Shown: positions 38,127-48,122, counted from the first letter of the stretch. The stretch: DNA of 64,000 nucleotides from Flagellimonas marinaquae (GCF_023716465.1 NZ_CP092415.1:206001-270000); one strand, 5' to 3'. Numbers and translations are program-made. The notes: generated by a model not told the origin, from the sequence alone.

Positions 38127-38990
38127 ATGAAACGTAGAAATTTTATTGCCACCGCAGCTGTTGGCTCTGCCGGCCTGGCCTCTGGTTCGGCCATGACCTC
38201 CGACCAAGTACTGCCCCAAACATTTAAGTTAAAACACAATATAAACCATAGTGTTTGTGAATGGTGTTTTAGCGATATTCCCTTTGAAGATTTTTTAAAG
38301 ACCTTAAAGGAGCTTGGAGTAAATGCAATTGATTTGATCGGTCCGGACAGATGGCCTATTTTAAAAAAATATGACATTCACTGTTCGATGTGCAACGGTG
38401 CTGAAATAAGTTTGACGGAGGGATGGAACAACCCCAAATATCACGAACAGCTTATTAAGAATTACACCGAAATGATTCCGAAAGTTGCGGAAGCGGGCTA
38501 TACCAACCTAATCTGCTTTAGTGGAAACCGAAATGGCATGAACGATTATGTCGGTCTTCAAAATTGTGTGGACGGCCTTTCACAAATTATTCCATTGGCG
38601 GAAAAACATGGCGTGATAATTCAGATGGAGCTGTTTAACCAAGTAAACCATCCAGATTATATGTGCGACAATTCACTTTGGGGCGTGGAGCTTTGCAAAC
38701 ATTTGGCCAGCGACAATTTTAAATTGCTGTTCGATATCTACCACATGCAAATTCAGGAAGGCGATATTATCCGAAGCATACAAAACTACCACCCCTATTT
38801 TGGGCACTACCACACGGCCGGTGTTCCAGGCAGGCACGAAATTGATGAAACCCAAGAACTCTACTACCCGGCCATTATCAAAGCCATACATGATACCGGA
38901 TTTACAGGCTACGTGGCTCAAGAATTCATTGTGACATGGGAGGATAAAATTGCAGCGCTTAAAGATGCTTTTATGCGGTGCGATGTGTGA
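38127..38990 (+). CDS. Hydroxypyruvate isomerase-like TIM-barrel protein, Tat-exported
   Basis: 287 residues. The N-terminus MKRRNFIATAAVGSAGLASGSA has a twin-arginine motif and hydrophobic stretch (cleavage about 22), so it is folded and then exported to the periplasm. The xylose isomerase-like barrel follows: NHSVCEWCFSD, FEDFLKTLKELGVNAIDLIGP, VIIQMELFNQVNHPDYMCD (metal ligand Glu), LLFDIYHMQIQEGD and HYHTAGVPGRHEID. This is the Hyi-like family; the natural substrate in the periplasm is unknown. Single gene. Confidence 0.85.
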   Translation: MKRRNFIATAAVGSAGLASGSAMTSDQVLPQTFKLKHNINHSVCEWCFSDIPFEDFLKTLKELGVNAIDLIGPDRWPILKKYDIHCSMCNGAEISLTEGWNNPKYHEQLIKNYTEMIPKVAEAGYTNLICFSGNRNGMNDYVGLQNCVDGLSQIIPLAEKHGVIIQMELFNQVNHPDYMCDNSLWGVELCKHLASDNFKLLFDIYHMQIQEGDIIRSIQNYHPYFGHYHTAGVPGRHEIDETQELYYPAIIKAIHDTGFTGYVAQEFIVTWEDKIAALKDAFMRCDV

Positions 38991-39083
38991 CCACAATAAG
39001 ACAAATAGTTTTCCAGTAAACAGTTTTTTGACCAATCGCTATTGAATTTTACAAATAGTAGCGTATTATTCCAAAAACGGACT

Positions 39084-39091
39084 TAGCTTTG
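39084..39091 (+). promoter_or_regulatory. -7 box of the trkH gene (TAGCTTTG)
   Basis: Perfect TAnnTTTG 26 bases before the ATG; no TTG at the standard -33 distance. Confidence 0.45.
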
Positions 39092-39117
39092 TTTGCATAC
39101 CTGAAATATATACCTCG

Positions 39118-40455
39118 ATGTTCAGCAAAATTCTATCCCGATACAAAAGATTCCAGATAAGCAAGTCGCCCCAACTCAACTTAGTATGGGGCTTTTTTTT
39201 GTACGCATTAATAGGTTTTCTATTACTGTCAATTCCACTCTTTCATAGGACTGATGTTTCATTTTTGGATAACCTATTTATTTCAACCTCGGCCATTTCA
39301 ACAACGGGGCTCGTAACGCTAAGTATTTTTGACTCCTATAATTTCTTTGGACAGTTCATTATCATGGTCCTTATTCAGTTGGGAGGGATTGGGTACATGA
39401 CCTTGACCACCTACTACCTGCTCTTTACGACAAAGCGTATAACCCGATGGCACCAAAAGATCATTGGAGCAGAGTTCACCATGCCCGCCAGCATCCAAAT
39501 AAAGGATTTCATTAAAAGTGTCGTTTACTTCACATTGGTTATGGAGTTTTTGGGAACCATCGCATTCTATATCGCTTTCCACCAAGAAGGAATTACAGGA
39601 CTAAAAGGGGTGTGGTTCTCCTTGTTCCATAGCGTATCGTCCTTTTGCACCGCCGGTTTTAGTTTGTTCAATGATAGTTTTGAAAGTTTTTCGGCAAATA
39701 CGCTGATCAACTGGACCATTTCTATTCTAGCTATCGCAGGGTCCCTAGGTTTTATTGTGATAACGGATGTTTGGTACAGAATTACCGGAAAATCAAAGAA
39801 TATCACATTTACCACCAAGATTATCGTGTATGGCTTTATCCTTCTGCTGGGTATTGGCACCTTGATCTTCTATTTCAACGAACCTTATGCCCAGGTATCC
39901 GACCATCGTCTTATGAAAGCCTTTTTCCAATCAATGACTTCCATGACCACTGTGGGGTTCAATACCGTATCCATTAGTTCACTTTCTCTGCCGCTTCTCC
40001 TTTTGACCATTTTTTTGATGTATATCGGCGCATCGCCATCCGGTACCGCCGGTGGGATGAAGATAACCACATTGACCGCCATGGTAGCTATTTTAAAAAG
40101 TAGGTTGCTTGGACAGAAAAAAATCACCTTCTTAAAAAGAACCATTCCTTTGGAACGGCTTTTTGTGGCGACATCCACCTTTATCCTCTATACATCAATG
40201 ATTTTCCTTTTTAGCTTTTTGCTTTCCTTTACCGAGCAATCCAGCTTTGACAAAATCCTTTTTGAGGTGGCCTCAGCGCTAGGAACCGTAGGCTTGAGCA
40301 CCGGAATTACCACCGACTTGTCCGAGCTTGGGAAATCGCTAATTATCTTATTGATGTTCTTGGGCCGCGTTGGAGTCCTTACCTTTGGTTTTGCTCTGTT
40401 GATGCGAATGACAAAACAACCTTTGGAGGCTAAAAGTGAAGATCTGGCCGTGTAA
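39118..40455 (+). CDS. TrkH/KtrB-type potassium transporter
   Basis: 445 residues, about ten TM segments in four pore-like repeats. Selectivity-filter motifs appear as STTGL (about 62), STAGF-type CTAGFS (about 181), MTTVGFN (about 280) and GTVGLSTGI (about 390). Inner-membrane K+ (or Na+) uptake. The regulatory RCK partner (TrkA/KtrA) is not in this window, so it must be encoded elsewhere or the protein works alone. Eight bases downstream begins the frameshifted XRE gene. Confidence 0.92.
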   Translation: MFSKILSRYKRFQISKSPQLNLVWGFFLYALIGFLLLSIPLFHRTDVSFLDNLFISTSAISTTGLVTLSIFDSYNFFGQFIIMVLIQLGGIGYMTLTTYYLLFTTKRITRWHQKIIGAEFTMPASIQIKDFIKSVVYFTLVMEFLGTIAFYIAFHQEGITGLKGVWFSLFHSVSSFCTAGFSLFNDSFESFSANTLINWTISILAIAGSLGFIVITDVWYRITGKSKNITFTTKIIVYGFILLLGIGTLIFYFNEPYAQVSDHRLMKAFFQSMTSMTTVGFNTVSISSLSLPLLLLTIFLMYIGASPSGTAGGMKITTLTAMVAILKSRLLGQKKITFLKRTIPLERLFVATSTFILYTSMIFLFSFLLSFTEQSSFDKILFEVASALGTVGLSTGITTDLSELGKSLIILLMFLGRVGVLTFGFALLMRMTKQPLEAKSEDLAV

Positions 40456-40480
40456 CTAGCGAGTGGAATCGGTCAAAAAA

Positions 40481-40694
40481 ATGGAGATAAAACTACCTGA
40501 AAGCCCTTGGAATAAAAATCAAGGAACTACAAAAGAAAAAAGGCATCTCTACCTACGACCTCTCATACGAGTCCGTTATTTCGCGCAATCAGATAAATTC
40601 CATAGAAAAAGGGAACATCAATACCTCAATCTGTACTTTGAAGTCACTTGCAGACGCTATGGGACTTAAGGTCAAGGATTTGATTGATTTTTAA
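40481..40694 (+). pseudogene. XRE-type helix-turn-helix regulator, disrupted by a +1 frameshift near its start
   Basis: The frame ending at TAA 40692-40694 reads KIKELQKKKGISTYDLSYE, then SVISRNQINSIEKGNINTS and LKSLADAMGLKVKDLIDF, an almost complete one-domain HTH_3 regulator of about 70 residues. It lacks a start: TAA at 40488-40490 closes the frame upstream. The ATG at 40481 (or GTG 40463) is in another frame; removing one A from the AAAA run at 40489-40492 joins them as M-E-I-N-Y-L-K-A-L. Either a genuine one-base insertion, a sequencing error or a phase-variable run. Its 3' end overlaps the convergent DUF922 gene by 23 bases. Confidence 0.72.
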
Positions 40695-41211
40695 GTGCTT
40701 CCACAATCTTCTTATTCCACTCGGCTTGCTTTTCCCGGTTTCGGGAAAAATTGGTCTCCCAATCGTACCGCTCTTGGTATTCTTGTAGTTCCTTTAAAAT
40801 ATCCTGGTATATTTTGCGCACTTCTCCCTTAACATCATCAGAGAAAGAGGTGCGGCGCAGTTTTGCGCGCATTTTACGGGCAAAAAGTTCGGTAATATCA
40901 AAATGTAATTGCTCGTGGGCCAAGGTGTTTTCATTGCACAGCTCCGGCTTGTACCAGCTTTCGTTGGGATAAAAAAACGCATTTACCTCATAATCCAATT
41001 TAACCTCGTGGTGGAGCAAGTTGGCAGAATAGGAATAACTAATACCACTGGCGGTGGTGGCAGCCGATTCGGCTGCCGGGGGAACCTTCCCCTTAAAATC
41101 GGCCCATTTGAGCCTAATATCACTGTTCCATAGAACGCCTTCTTCGATCTCTTGTGCAAAACCCAAAAAACCAAACAGAAAAAAACATCCTATTGCAACT
41201 AGTTTATCCAA
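40672..41211 (-). CDS. DUF922 domain protein, secreted
   Basis: 179 residues. Short signal peptide MDKLVAIGCFFLFGFLGFAQ (cleavage about 20). The DUF922 pattern LKWADFKGKVP is near residue 33 and the putative zinc site is LAHEQLHFDITELFARK (HExxH, about 102). Predicted metal-dependent protease of the periplasm; activity unproven for the family. Last gene of the guaA operon: its start overlaps the osmC stop by 13 bases. Confidence 0.85.
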   Translation of the reverse strand: MDKLVAIGCFFLFGFLGFAQEIEEGVLWNSDIRLKWADFKGKVPPAAESAATTASGISYSYSANLLHHEVKLDYEVNAFFYPNESWYKPELCNENTLAHEQLHFDITELFARKMRAKLRRTSFSDDVKGEVRKIYQDILKELQEYQERYDWETNFSRNREKQAEWNKKIVEALKNQSNP

Positions 41212-41603
41212 TTAAAATCGATTACTTTTTCAATATCTGGGTGCAAACTGTAATGTACTGGGCAAGTGTTCGCCGTATGCATCAAAATTTTACGGTGTTT
41301 CTCAGAGATGGATGCAGGCAGATCAAACTTTACCTCGATCTTGGAGATTCTCCGTGGATTGGCCGCCATATGCTTGGTAACCTCTGCGGTAGAACCTGCT
41401 ATATCAATTTCCAAATCCCTGGCTTTTATGCCCATCATCGTTATCATACAGTTCGCCAAGCCAGTAGCCACGGTATCCGTAGGGGAAAAAGCCTCTCCCT
41501 TGCCATTGTTGTCCACAGGGGCGTCGGTAATATACTCACTACCTGATCGTAAGTGTACACACGTAGTTCTAAGATTTCCGTTATAGGTTACTTTTGCTGT
41601 CAT
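41199..41603 (-). CDS. OsmC-family peroxiredoxin-like protein
   Basis: 134 residues. Both peroxidatic/resolving Cys are present, in GLANCMITMMGIKA (about 52) and HTANTCPVHYSL (about 117). OsmC/Ohr proteins reduce organic hydroperoxides in the cytoplasm. The first 23 bases overlap the end of the lysM-PBP gene, so translation is coupled. Confidence 0.9.
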   Translation of the reverse strand: MTAKVTYNGNLRTTCVHLRSGSEYITDAPVDNNGKGEAFSPTDTVATGLANCMITMMGIKARDLEIDIAGSTAEVTKHMAANPRRISKIEVKFDLPASISEKHRKILMHTANTCPVHYSLHPDIEKVIDFNWIN

Positions 41604-43764
41604 TGATTTCTACTTCTTTAATGGTAAGGTTGTCATACTCCATAATGTAACAGGCGCGGTTAAAGTACCCGGAGGTCCAATCGTTAAGATAATCAAATCC
41701 ATTGCCTGCATATTCCGTTAACCCAATGTATTTTGATGTTTCAAACAAATTCTTTTTGTATGCCAGTTTCAATAACACGTCCATGGTCACATCAAATCCT
41801 CGGATGGCATACCTATCCGGTAGTAGGCCATTGTATTTTTTCATATATGCCCTAGTAAAGGTATCATCCGCAGATTCCTTGTAGAACGATGGATAGGTAA
41901 ATTTTAAATTGGATAAATGTGTCTTGGAAACTGCCTCGTGCTCAAATGCCCCGTTAAAGCTTGTGGTGAACATGCGTACATTAACCTTTTCTTGCGGGTT
42001 GTTTGTTGCTGTAACCGAAGAGGTATTGGCAGAGTTTAGAATGGATGTTACACTCGCCACCATATTGGGTTGATCGGTTTCCAAAAATACCCAGTTCTCC
42101 TTTTCGTTGGACAATTGGATCAAAAACCTATCCAAGTGCAACGATTTATTATCGATCACCTTTGCGATTTGGGCAGCAGGAAACTTGCTCAAAATAGAAT
42201 CGTGTGCCACTTGATGGGTAGAATCCGCAATTATGACCACATTCTCATCGGTATGGATTTTCTCCATATATGCCAGCATTTTATCCCTAAGGACTGCATC
42301 TCTGGGAACGGAGAAAAAAACATTGCTGTGACTGAGTTTACTGTCCGATGCAATAGGGGCCACTACGGGAATATTCTTGGTTTTTGCCTGCACGGCAACC
42401 TCGTCCAAAGGTCCGGCGGCCAGTGGTCCTATCACAGCATCTACCCCTGTTAAGGATTCACGGAAAAGTATTTCTTTTACTTTAGCTTGGTCCAACTGGG
42501 TATCGTAAGTTTTTACGTTGACCGATACTCCAAGTTTTTTAATGGAATCCAAAGCGACCATGGCCCCTGTGTAAAAACCAAGGCTCAATGCCAGGTCCCT
42601 TCGGTTTTTGATCAATTCTTCCGCTCTTTGGGTGTCGTTCAAGTTTACCTTGTCCAAACGAAAGGGAAGCATAAAAACCAGCTGTGGTTTATTTTCCACA
42701 TTTATGCTGTCCACCAAATTGATCTTATCCAGCACTAGGGCATTTTTCACTTCTAGTCCTTCTGCTTTTTCTTTGGGCAACTTTAGTACCATTCCCGCTT
42801 TAAGACCATTTTCCAAAGCTGGGTTCAAACGGAACAGTTCTTCTCTGGTAATCTTAAGGTTCTGGGTAATTCTAAATATATTCTGTTTGGGTTTTACCTC
42901 ATAAAAAACAAAGTTGTCGGTGTTCACTATACCGGCCTGAGACTTCTTTTTGGGCAAACGTACTACCATTCCCTCTTTTAGGCCTCCGGCTTTCATTATT
43001 TCCGGATTCAAGCGTACAATAGAATCCGTTGGGATACCATATTCCCTTCCAAGACTATAAAGTGTCATTTTTGGAGGTACCGTGTAAGAAGTAAAAACCT
43101 CTGTTTTCTGTTCCTTTAGGCTATCTCCTTTGGGGCGTGGCAGTTTCAACTCTTCTCCTGCTGCCAAATAATTGGTGTTCTTATCCAATTCCGGGTTTAA
43201 GACCAACAAACTATCGACACTAATTCCGTATTTGTGGGCAATGCTCCAACGTGTCTCTTTAGGTTGAACGGTGTATATTTCGAAATCCAGTTCTTTTTCC
43301 TCATTGGGGTCCACTTCTGGAAAAACAGGAATTTGAAGCACCATTCCCTTGTCCAATGTTTCCGAATACAGCCTTGTGTTATATCTTTTTAATTGTTCTT
43401 CGGTGATCTCATACTTTTGGGTCAGACCAAAAAGGGTTTCCTTTCTTCTTACCCTGTGTCGTGTAAATCGAATCGGCTTCAGCTCTTCTTGTTTTGGCTT
43501 ATCTGGTTTGGCCTCGTTTTTAGTGTCTTCCGCTTTACCGTTCAAGGGTATAATAAGAATCGTGTTCTCCTTAACATCGGAAGCACTCTTGATTTCTTTA
43601 TTGGCCTGTAAAATACTATAGGGCGTTACCCGATATTTTTGAGAGATGCTCTTTAGAGTCTCCCCATCCTTTACAGCATGCGTGGTATAATTTTGTGCGG
43701 AAACCGGCACCATGGCCAACAAAAGGACCATGGTAAAAACCAGTTGTAACATATATTTTTTCAT
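41581..43764 (-). CDS. LysM-repeat protein fused to a periplasmic-binding (type 1) domain
   Basis: 727 residues from ATG 43764 ([24 protein letters not shown], signal peptide about 24 residues). Five LysM units follow (about 25-75, 100-145, 165-210, 225-270, 290-335; for example [20 protein letters not shown]), which bind peptidoglycan. From about 370 to the end ([46 protein letters not shown]) a Leu/Ile/Val-binding-protein-like domain follows. Role unknown; wall-bound sensing or amino-acid capture is possible. Its ATG overlaps the guaA stop as ATGA, which decides this start. Confidence 0.85.
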   Translation of the reverse strand: MKKYMLQLVFTMVLLLAMVPVSAQNYTTHAVKDGETLKSISQKYRVTPYSILQANKEIKSASDVKENTILIIPLNGKAEDTKNEAKPDKPKQEELKPIRFTRHRVRRKETLFGLTQKYEITEEQLKRYNTRLYSETLDKGMVLQIPVFPEVDPNEEKELDFEIYTVQPKETRWSIAHKYGISVDSLLVLNPELDKNTNYLAAGEELKLPRPKGDSLKEQKTEVFTSYTVPPKMTLYSLGREYGIPTDSIVRLNPEIMKAGGLKEGMVVRLPKKKSQAGIVNTDNFVFYEVKPKQNIFRITQNLKITREELFRLNPALENGLKAGMVLKLPKEKAEGLEVKNALVLDKINLVDSINVENKPQLVFMLPFRLDKVNLNDTQRAEELIKNRRDLALSLGFYTGAMVALDSIKKLGVSVNVKTYDTQLDQAKVKEILFRESLTGVDAVIGPLAAGPLDEVAVQAKTKNIPVVAPIASDSKLSHSNVFFSVPRDAVLRDKMLAYMEKIHTDENVVIIADSTHQVAHDSILSKFPAAQIAKVIDNKSLHLDRFLIQLSNEKENWVFLETDQPNMVASVTSILNSANTSSVTATNNPQEKVNVRMFTTSFNGAFEHEAVSKTHLSNLKFTYPSFYKESADDTFTRAYMKKYNGLLPDRYAIRGFDVTMDVLLKLAYKKNLFETSKYIGLTEYAGNGFDYLNDWTSGYFNRACYIMEYDNLTIKEVEINDSKSNL

Positions 43765-45293
43765 TCCCATTCTATAGTTGCAGGTGGTTTGGAACTAATG
43801 TCGTACACCACTCTATTAACGCCTTTAACCTTGTTTATTATATCGTTAGAGGTCTTTTGCAAAAATTCGTAGGGCAAATTTACCCAATCGGCGGTCATCC
43901 CATCGGTGCTTTCCACCGCTCTGAGCGCCACACATTTTTCGTAGGTACGCTCATCTCCCATGACCCCTACACTATCTACGGGCAAAAGCATGGCTCCGGC
44001 CTGCCAAACCTTGTCATAAAGTCCCCATTTTTTTAATCCATCGATAAAAATAGCGTCGACCTCTTGCAAAATAGCCACTTTCTCCGGTGTAATATCCCCC
44101 AAGATACGTATTCCCAAGCCAGGACCTGGAAAAGGGTGTCTTCCCAAAATTTCTTTGGACATTCCCATACTCGCCCCAACTCTTCTCACTTCGTCCTTGA
44201 ACAACATTTTTAAGGGTTCAACTACTTTTAATTTCATATAATCGGGCAATCCTCCAACATTGTGGTGGCTTTTGATCACAGCTGATGGGCCTCCACTTGC
44301 CGAAACAGATTCAATTCTGTCAGGATAAATAGTACCCTGGGCCAACCATTTTGCATTTTCCACTTTGTGGGATTCATCATCAAAGACCTCGATAAAGACC
44401 CTTCCGATGATCTTTCTCTTCTTTTCAGGGTCCGACTCGCCCTTAAGAGCATCCAAAAAACGTGCCGAAGCATCCACTCCCTTTACATTTAAGCCCATGT
44501 GCTTGTACTGGTCCAAAACACTTTCGAACTCATTTTTACGCAAGAGGCCATTGTTCACGAATATACAGTATAGATGATCTCCGATGGCCTTGTGGAGCAA
44601 CATGGCCGCCACACTGGAATCTACACCGCCGGATAGTCCCAATATTACTTTTTCGTCCCCGATTTCCTCCTTTAGTTCATCCACAGTGGTTTCCACAAAA
44701 GCATCGGGAGTCCAGTCCTGTTTTAGACCAGCTATATTTACCAAAAAGTTTTCCAATAGCTTTTTTCCATCTGTTGAATGGTACACTTCCGGGTGAAACT
44801 GTATCCCGTAAGTGCTCTCCCCTCCAATCTTGTAAGCCGCATTTTCCACATCGTGGGTGCTGGCCAAAAGTACTGCTCCCTCGGGCAGTTCCTTAATGGT
44901 ATCCGAGTGGCTCATCCATACTTGGCTACCTTCTTCAATTCCTTTCAAAAAATCATCGTCGGATTTAATAAAGGACAAATTGGCCCGCCCATATTCACGG
45001 GTAGCGGAAGGGGCCACGTTACCCCCATGAAAATGGGACAGATATTGTGCGCCGTAGCAAATGCCCAAAAGAGGTTTTTTTCCTTTAATTCCCGATAGAT
45101 CGGGATGAGGGGCCTGTTCGGAGCGAACCGAGGACGGTGAACCGGACAATATTACCGCTTTGTAATCCGACAGATCTTCGGGCACCTTGTTATACGGTTT
45201 AATTTCTGAGTAAATGTTGAGTTCCCTGACGCGTCTTGCGATCAATTGTGTGTACTGGGAACCAAAGTCTAGGATGAGTACGTTGTTATGCAT
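43761..45293 (-). CDS. guaA: GMP synthase (glutamine-hydrolysing)
   Basis: 510 residues from ATG 45293 ([18 protein letters not shown]); the in-frame upstream ATG is rejected because the promoter lies there. Glutaminase domain with GICYGAQY (Cys about 83) and HPEVYHS, ATP-pyrophosphatase PP-loop [11 protein letters not shown] (about 228), C-terminal dimerisation domain ending in the canonical TIEWE. Converts XMP to GMP. Heads the overlapping operon guaA-lysM-osmC-DUF922. Confidence 0.97.
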   Translation of the reverse strand: MHNNVLILDFGSQYTQLIARRVRELNIYSEIKPYNKVPEDLSDYKAVILSGSPSSVRSEQAPHPDLSGIKGKKPLLGICYGAQYLSHFHGGNVAPSATREYGRANLSFIKSDDDFLKGIEEGSQVWMSHSDTIKELPEGAVLLASTHDVENAAYKIGGESTYGIQFHPEVYHSTDGKKLLENFLVNIAGLKQDWTPDAFVETTVDELKEEIGDEKVILGLSGGVDSSVAAMLLHKAIGDHLYCIFVNNGLLRKNEFESVLDQYKHMGLNVKGVDASARFLDALKGESDPEKKRKIIGRVFIEVFDDESHKVENAKWLAQGTIYPDRIESVSASGGPSAVIKSHHNVGGLPDYMKLKVVEPLKMLFKDEVRRVGASMGMSKEILGRHPFPGPGLGIRILGDITPEKVAILQEVDAIFIDGLKKWGLYDKVWQAGAMLLPVDSVGVMGDERTYEKCVALRAVESTDGMTADWVNLPYEFLQKTSNDIINKVKGVNRVVYDISSKPPATIEWE

Positions 45294-45296
45294 GGG

Positions 45297-45324
45297 CAAA
45301 AATAGCAATTTGCTTTAGTTGCAA
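45297..45324 (-). promoter_or_regulatory. Promoter of guaA (TTG-N17-TATTTTTG), nearly leaderless
   Basis: On the minus strand, TTG at 45324-45322, 17-base spacer, TATTTTTG at 45304-45297, then CCC and the ATG. The consensus is fully matched and predicts transcription starting at or next to the start codon. Confidence 0.7.
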
Positions 45325-45501
45325 AAGTATCTTTTAATGGATATTTGCCACAAGTTTTTTAAAGAAGTAATTCCAACGGGTTATCAACACATCCTTTGCT
45401 TTGATCGCCAGTCCAGCTTTTTCCTGCACAAAACAAAGTCTTATATAGTTTTTTTCTTAATTGATTTCATTATTTCTTTGCGATGTAAAAAAGAACTGAT
45501 T

Positions 45502-46161
45502 ATGATTAAGGGATTCATTTTTGATTTGGATGGCGTAATCACGGATACAGCAGAACTGCATTTTGCCGCTTGGAAAAAATTGTCGGACGACATGGATTGG
45601 CAATTTGATCGCGATCTCAACGAAAAATTGAGAGGGATATCCAGAATGGATTCCATTAAAGTGATCATGGACCACAACAATGTTTCGCTCAAAGAAGAAA
45701 CTATTGTGGAACTGGCTACCCAAAAGAATGATATTTACGTGCAAAGTTTGGATCACATGACCCCCGAGGATTATCTACCGGGTGCCAAAGAACTTTTAAC
45801 ACACCTTAGGTCCGAAGGGTTTAGCGTTGCCCTCGGCAGTGCAAGTAAAAATGCAGAAAAGGTATTGAAACAACTAAATGCTACCCATTATTTTGATGTG
45901 ATCGGTGATGGCAATAGTGTATCCAGAAGCAAACCAGCTCCCGACATTTTCTTGTACGCCTCCGAAAAAATGGGCCTATCGCCGGAAAGGTGTATTGTTT
46001 TTGAAGATGCCGAAAAGGGTATCGATGCTGCAAAAGCCGGTAATTTTTATAGCGTTGGCATTGGTCCCGAAGAGCGTGTCGGACATGCGGACGTTCGATT
46101 CGACACCATGAAAGAGGCCACTCTTTTTGAGGTAAAATCACATTTTAAAGATTTGTTCTGA
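45502..46161 (+). CDS. pgmB: Beta-phosphoglucomutase (HAD superfamily)
   Basis: 219 residues from ATG 45502 (MIKGFIFDLDGVITDTAELH); in-frame upstream sequence is rejected since it is not family-like and crosses the guaA promoter. HAD motif I FDLDGVITDT with both catalytic Asp, motif II LGSASKNA, Lys in SRSKPAPDIFLYA, motif III FEDAEKGIDAAKAG. The cap domain residues LRGISRM match beta-PGM. Interconverts beta-glucose 1-phosphate and glucose 6-phosphate after maltose or trehalose phosphorolysis; no phosphorylase is nearby. Confidence 0.92.
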   Translation: MIKGFIFDLDGVITDTAELHFAAWKKLSDDMDWQFDRDLNEKLRGISRMDSIKVIMDHNNVSLKEETIVELATQKNDIYVQSLDHMTPEDYLPGAKELLTHLRSEGFSVALGSASKNAEKVLKQLNATHYFDVIGDGNSVSRSKPAPDIFLYASEKMGLSPERCIVFEDAEKGIDAAKAGNFYSVGIGPEERVGHADVRFDTMKEATLFEVKSHFKDLF

Positions 46162-46186
46162 ATCGGAACCAAACATAAAGAATGCA

Positions 46187-46216
46187 AAAAGCCCCGGGAA
46201 CCACTCCGGGGCTTTT
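46187..46216 (+). terminator. Terminator after pgmB
   Basis: Stem AAAAGCCCCGG / CCGGGGCTTTT with an 8-nt loop, 25 bases after the stop. The stem can also act on the minus strand, but bshC already ends 170 bases to the right. Confidence 0.85.
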
Positions 46217-46386
46217 CAATAAAATCAAAACCAACCTAAACATATGAGTTAACCAACTCAAAATTTAAATTTTCATAGCTATTTATATGTAAGGAACAAC
46301 CTACCGGACAAATACCCTACCTGATGCGTAAAACTTTTTTTGAAAAAGATTGGCTTTTGTTCTACCGCGGAAGATATTTAGGGCTA

Positions 46387-47991
46387 TTATTTGTTTTTAA
46401 TTATGGTGAAATTCTGAGAAAAAGGATCTAAAGTATTCAATAGCATCGGGATGAGCTCCTCTCCCATTTCTAAATAGATCTCGGAAAAATTGAGCTGCCG
46501 TTCTTGCAACGATTGATTTGGAAATAACTCATTCTGCAACTCCGTTAATCGCGTTACGTGATCTTTTAATTTTCGTTTTTGGGCGCGTAAAAGTCGCTTT
46601 TCCAGCTTGTCCAAACCCTTTTTTTGTTTTACCTCCTGTGCTTTTACGGCTCCCAAAAAGCTCTTGTCCGTTTTGTTGGCAAGCTCGTACATTTGTTTAA
46701 ATTGTTCCTCTAGCACCTTTTTTTGCGGCGAAAAATCAACATCGATATTGGAGATATCTCGTATTTTTTTGTTGATAAGGCTGTGCTGTTTCATAAATAA
46801 ATGAGCTACCGTGAGTCCCATCTTTTCAATCTTGTCCGACTGTTTTTCTTTTATCAACAATGCTGAATTCCGCAGCATCAAAATAGGAAAGGTCACTCCC
46901 AGTTCATCAAAATAGGATTTAAATTCCAACCAATAGGCCAATTCTCCCCCTCCTCCGATATAACAAAGGTTGGGTAGGATAACCTCCTGATATAATGGGC
47001 GAGTGACCACGTTGGGCGAAAAACGCTCTGGATATTCTTCAAGTTCTTTTAAAATCTCCTCTGGGGTAAAATCCAACTGGGTATTGAGCACATGGTATTT
47101 CCCTTTTTTTAGAACAATTCGTTCCCGAAGATCGTCCTTTAGATAAAAATAGTTGATTTCCCTCGGATTTACTTGAATTGTGTAGTCCGCCGAAATTTTC
47201 TCCAAGTTTTTTATCGTCTTGGTAACTTTTTCGTAGGGCGTATGCTGTAATATGTCCTTTTGGACATAAGGCACCAATAACCTCTTCAAATGCTTATCGT
47301 CACCATCCACAATTACAAGACCTTCATCTCCGAACAGGGCATTGGCGAGGTATCTTGTAGCTTGGGCCAGGGTTTGGTTTTCGAGGTAAGCCTTTTGGAA
47401 TAGCTCTTTTAACTTATCCGTATAACCTAAATTACCAAGTTCGGAAGCAAATATCCCGAATACCTCATCCAGACCATCTGTGGACAATCTACCTACCCCA
47501 CCGGAAACATTTTTGTTCCAAAGCACCTTTTTCCCGTGTAGATTAAAATAATTGATCTCATCAAAATCGTGGTCCTCCGTTGCCATCCAATACACCGGTA
47601 CAAATTGATGATCGGGAAACTGTGCATTTAGCTTTTTGGCCAGATTTATCGTCGATACAATTTTATACAGGAAGTACAAAGGACCTGTAAATAAATTTAA
47701 CTGGTGACCGGTTACCACGGTAAAGGAATTTTCCTTTTGGAGAGCTAGGATATTTTTTTTTGTTGCGCCGGAAACCTCCACATTTTTGTATTGCTCGTTT
47801 AAAGATCCGACCAAAACTTTTCTGTGGGCTTTTGGGTAGTTGGCAGATTTTTCTTTAATCTGATCACTAAAGTTATCGGGTAAGGGAAATCTATTGTAGT
47901 AAGGTGCTAATTCTTTTTTTTGCTCTAGGTAATCACAAATTAATTGGGAAAAATAACCGGTTTCCTTAAAGGGTATACATTCTACTTCCAT
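46387..47991 (-). CDS. bshC: Putative bacillithiol synthase (cysteine-adding enzyme)
   Basis: 534 residues, typical BshC length. Family landmarks: IPFKETGYFSQLICDYL, FTVVTGHQLNLFTGPLYFLYKI (about 95), VPVYWMATEDHDFDEINYF (about 130), and CYIGGGGELAYWLEFK (about 350), then a C-terminal coiled-coil. BshC ligates cysteine to glucosaminyl malate to give bacillithiol. bshA and bshB are absent from this window. Single-gene unit with a promoter box at 48012-48019. Confidence 0.93.
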   Translation of the reverse strand: MEVECIPFKETGYFSQLICDYLEQKKELAPYYNRFPLPDNFSDQIKEKSANYPKAHRKVLVGSLNEQYKNVEVSGATKKNILALQKENSFTVVTGHQLNLFTGPLYFLYKIVSTINLAKKLNAQFPDHQFVPVYWMATEDHDFDEINYFNLHGKKVLWNKNVSGGVGRLSTDGLDEVFGIFASELGNLGYTDKLKELFQKAYLENQTLAQATRYLANALFGDEGLVIVDGDDKHLKRLLVPYVQKDILQHTPYEKVTKTIKNLEKISADYTIQVNPREINYFYLKDDLRERIVLKKGKYHVLNTQLDFTPEEILKELEEYPERFSPNVVTRPLYQEVILPNLCYIGGGGELAYWLEFKSYFDELGVTFPILMLRNSALLIKEKQSDKIEKMGLTVAHLFMKQHSLINKKIRDISNIDVDFSPQKKVLEEQFKQMYELANKTDKSFLGAVKAQEVKQKKGLDKLEKRLLRAQKRKLKDHVTRLTELQNELFPNQSLQERQLNFSEIYLEMGEELIPMLLNTLDPFSQNFTIIKNK

Positions 47992-48011
47992 TAAAACTGA
48001 AATGAGGTGAT

Positions 48012-48019
48012 CAAAGATA
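48012..48019 (-). promoter_or_regulatory. -7 box of bshC (TATCTTTG)
   Basis: Perfect TAnnTTTG on the minus strand, 20 bases before the bshC ATG; no standard -33 TTG. Confidence 0.5.
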
Positions 48020-48122
48020 AGTCTCTTCTTTTTTACTCGTCCTAAAAATACGTTAATTGAATTTTATACAAGATTTAGTCGGCTCAAATTGATAAAATTA
48101 GGATTCTGCACCAATTTATTAT

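Noticed and set aside
45319..45501. N-terminal extension of pgmB by 61 codons
   Set aside because: Overlaps the guaA promoter and has no HAD-like sequence; the conserved FDLDGV start follows ATG 45502.
46324..46431. Short ATG frame (about 35 codons) after pgmB
   Set aside because: Runs into the 3' end of bshC, no initiation signals and no recognisable peptide; kept only as noise.
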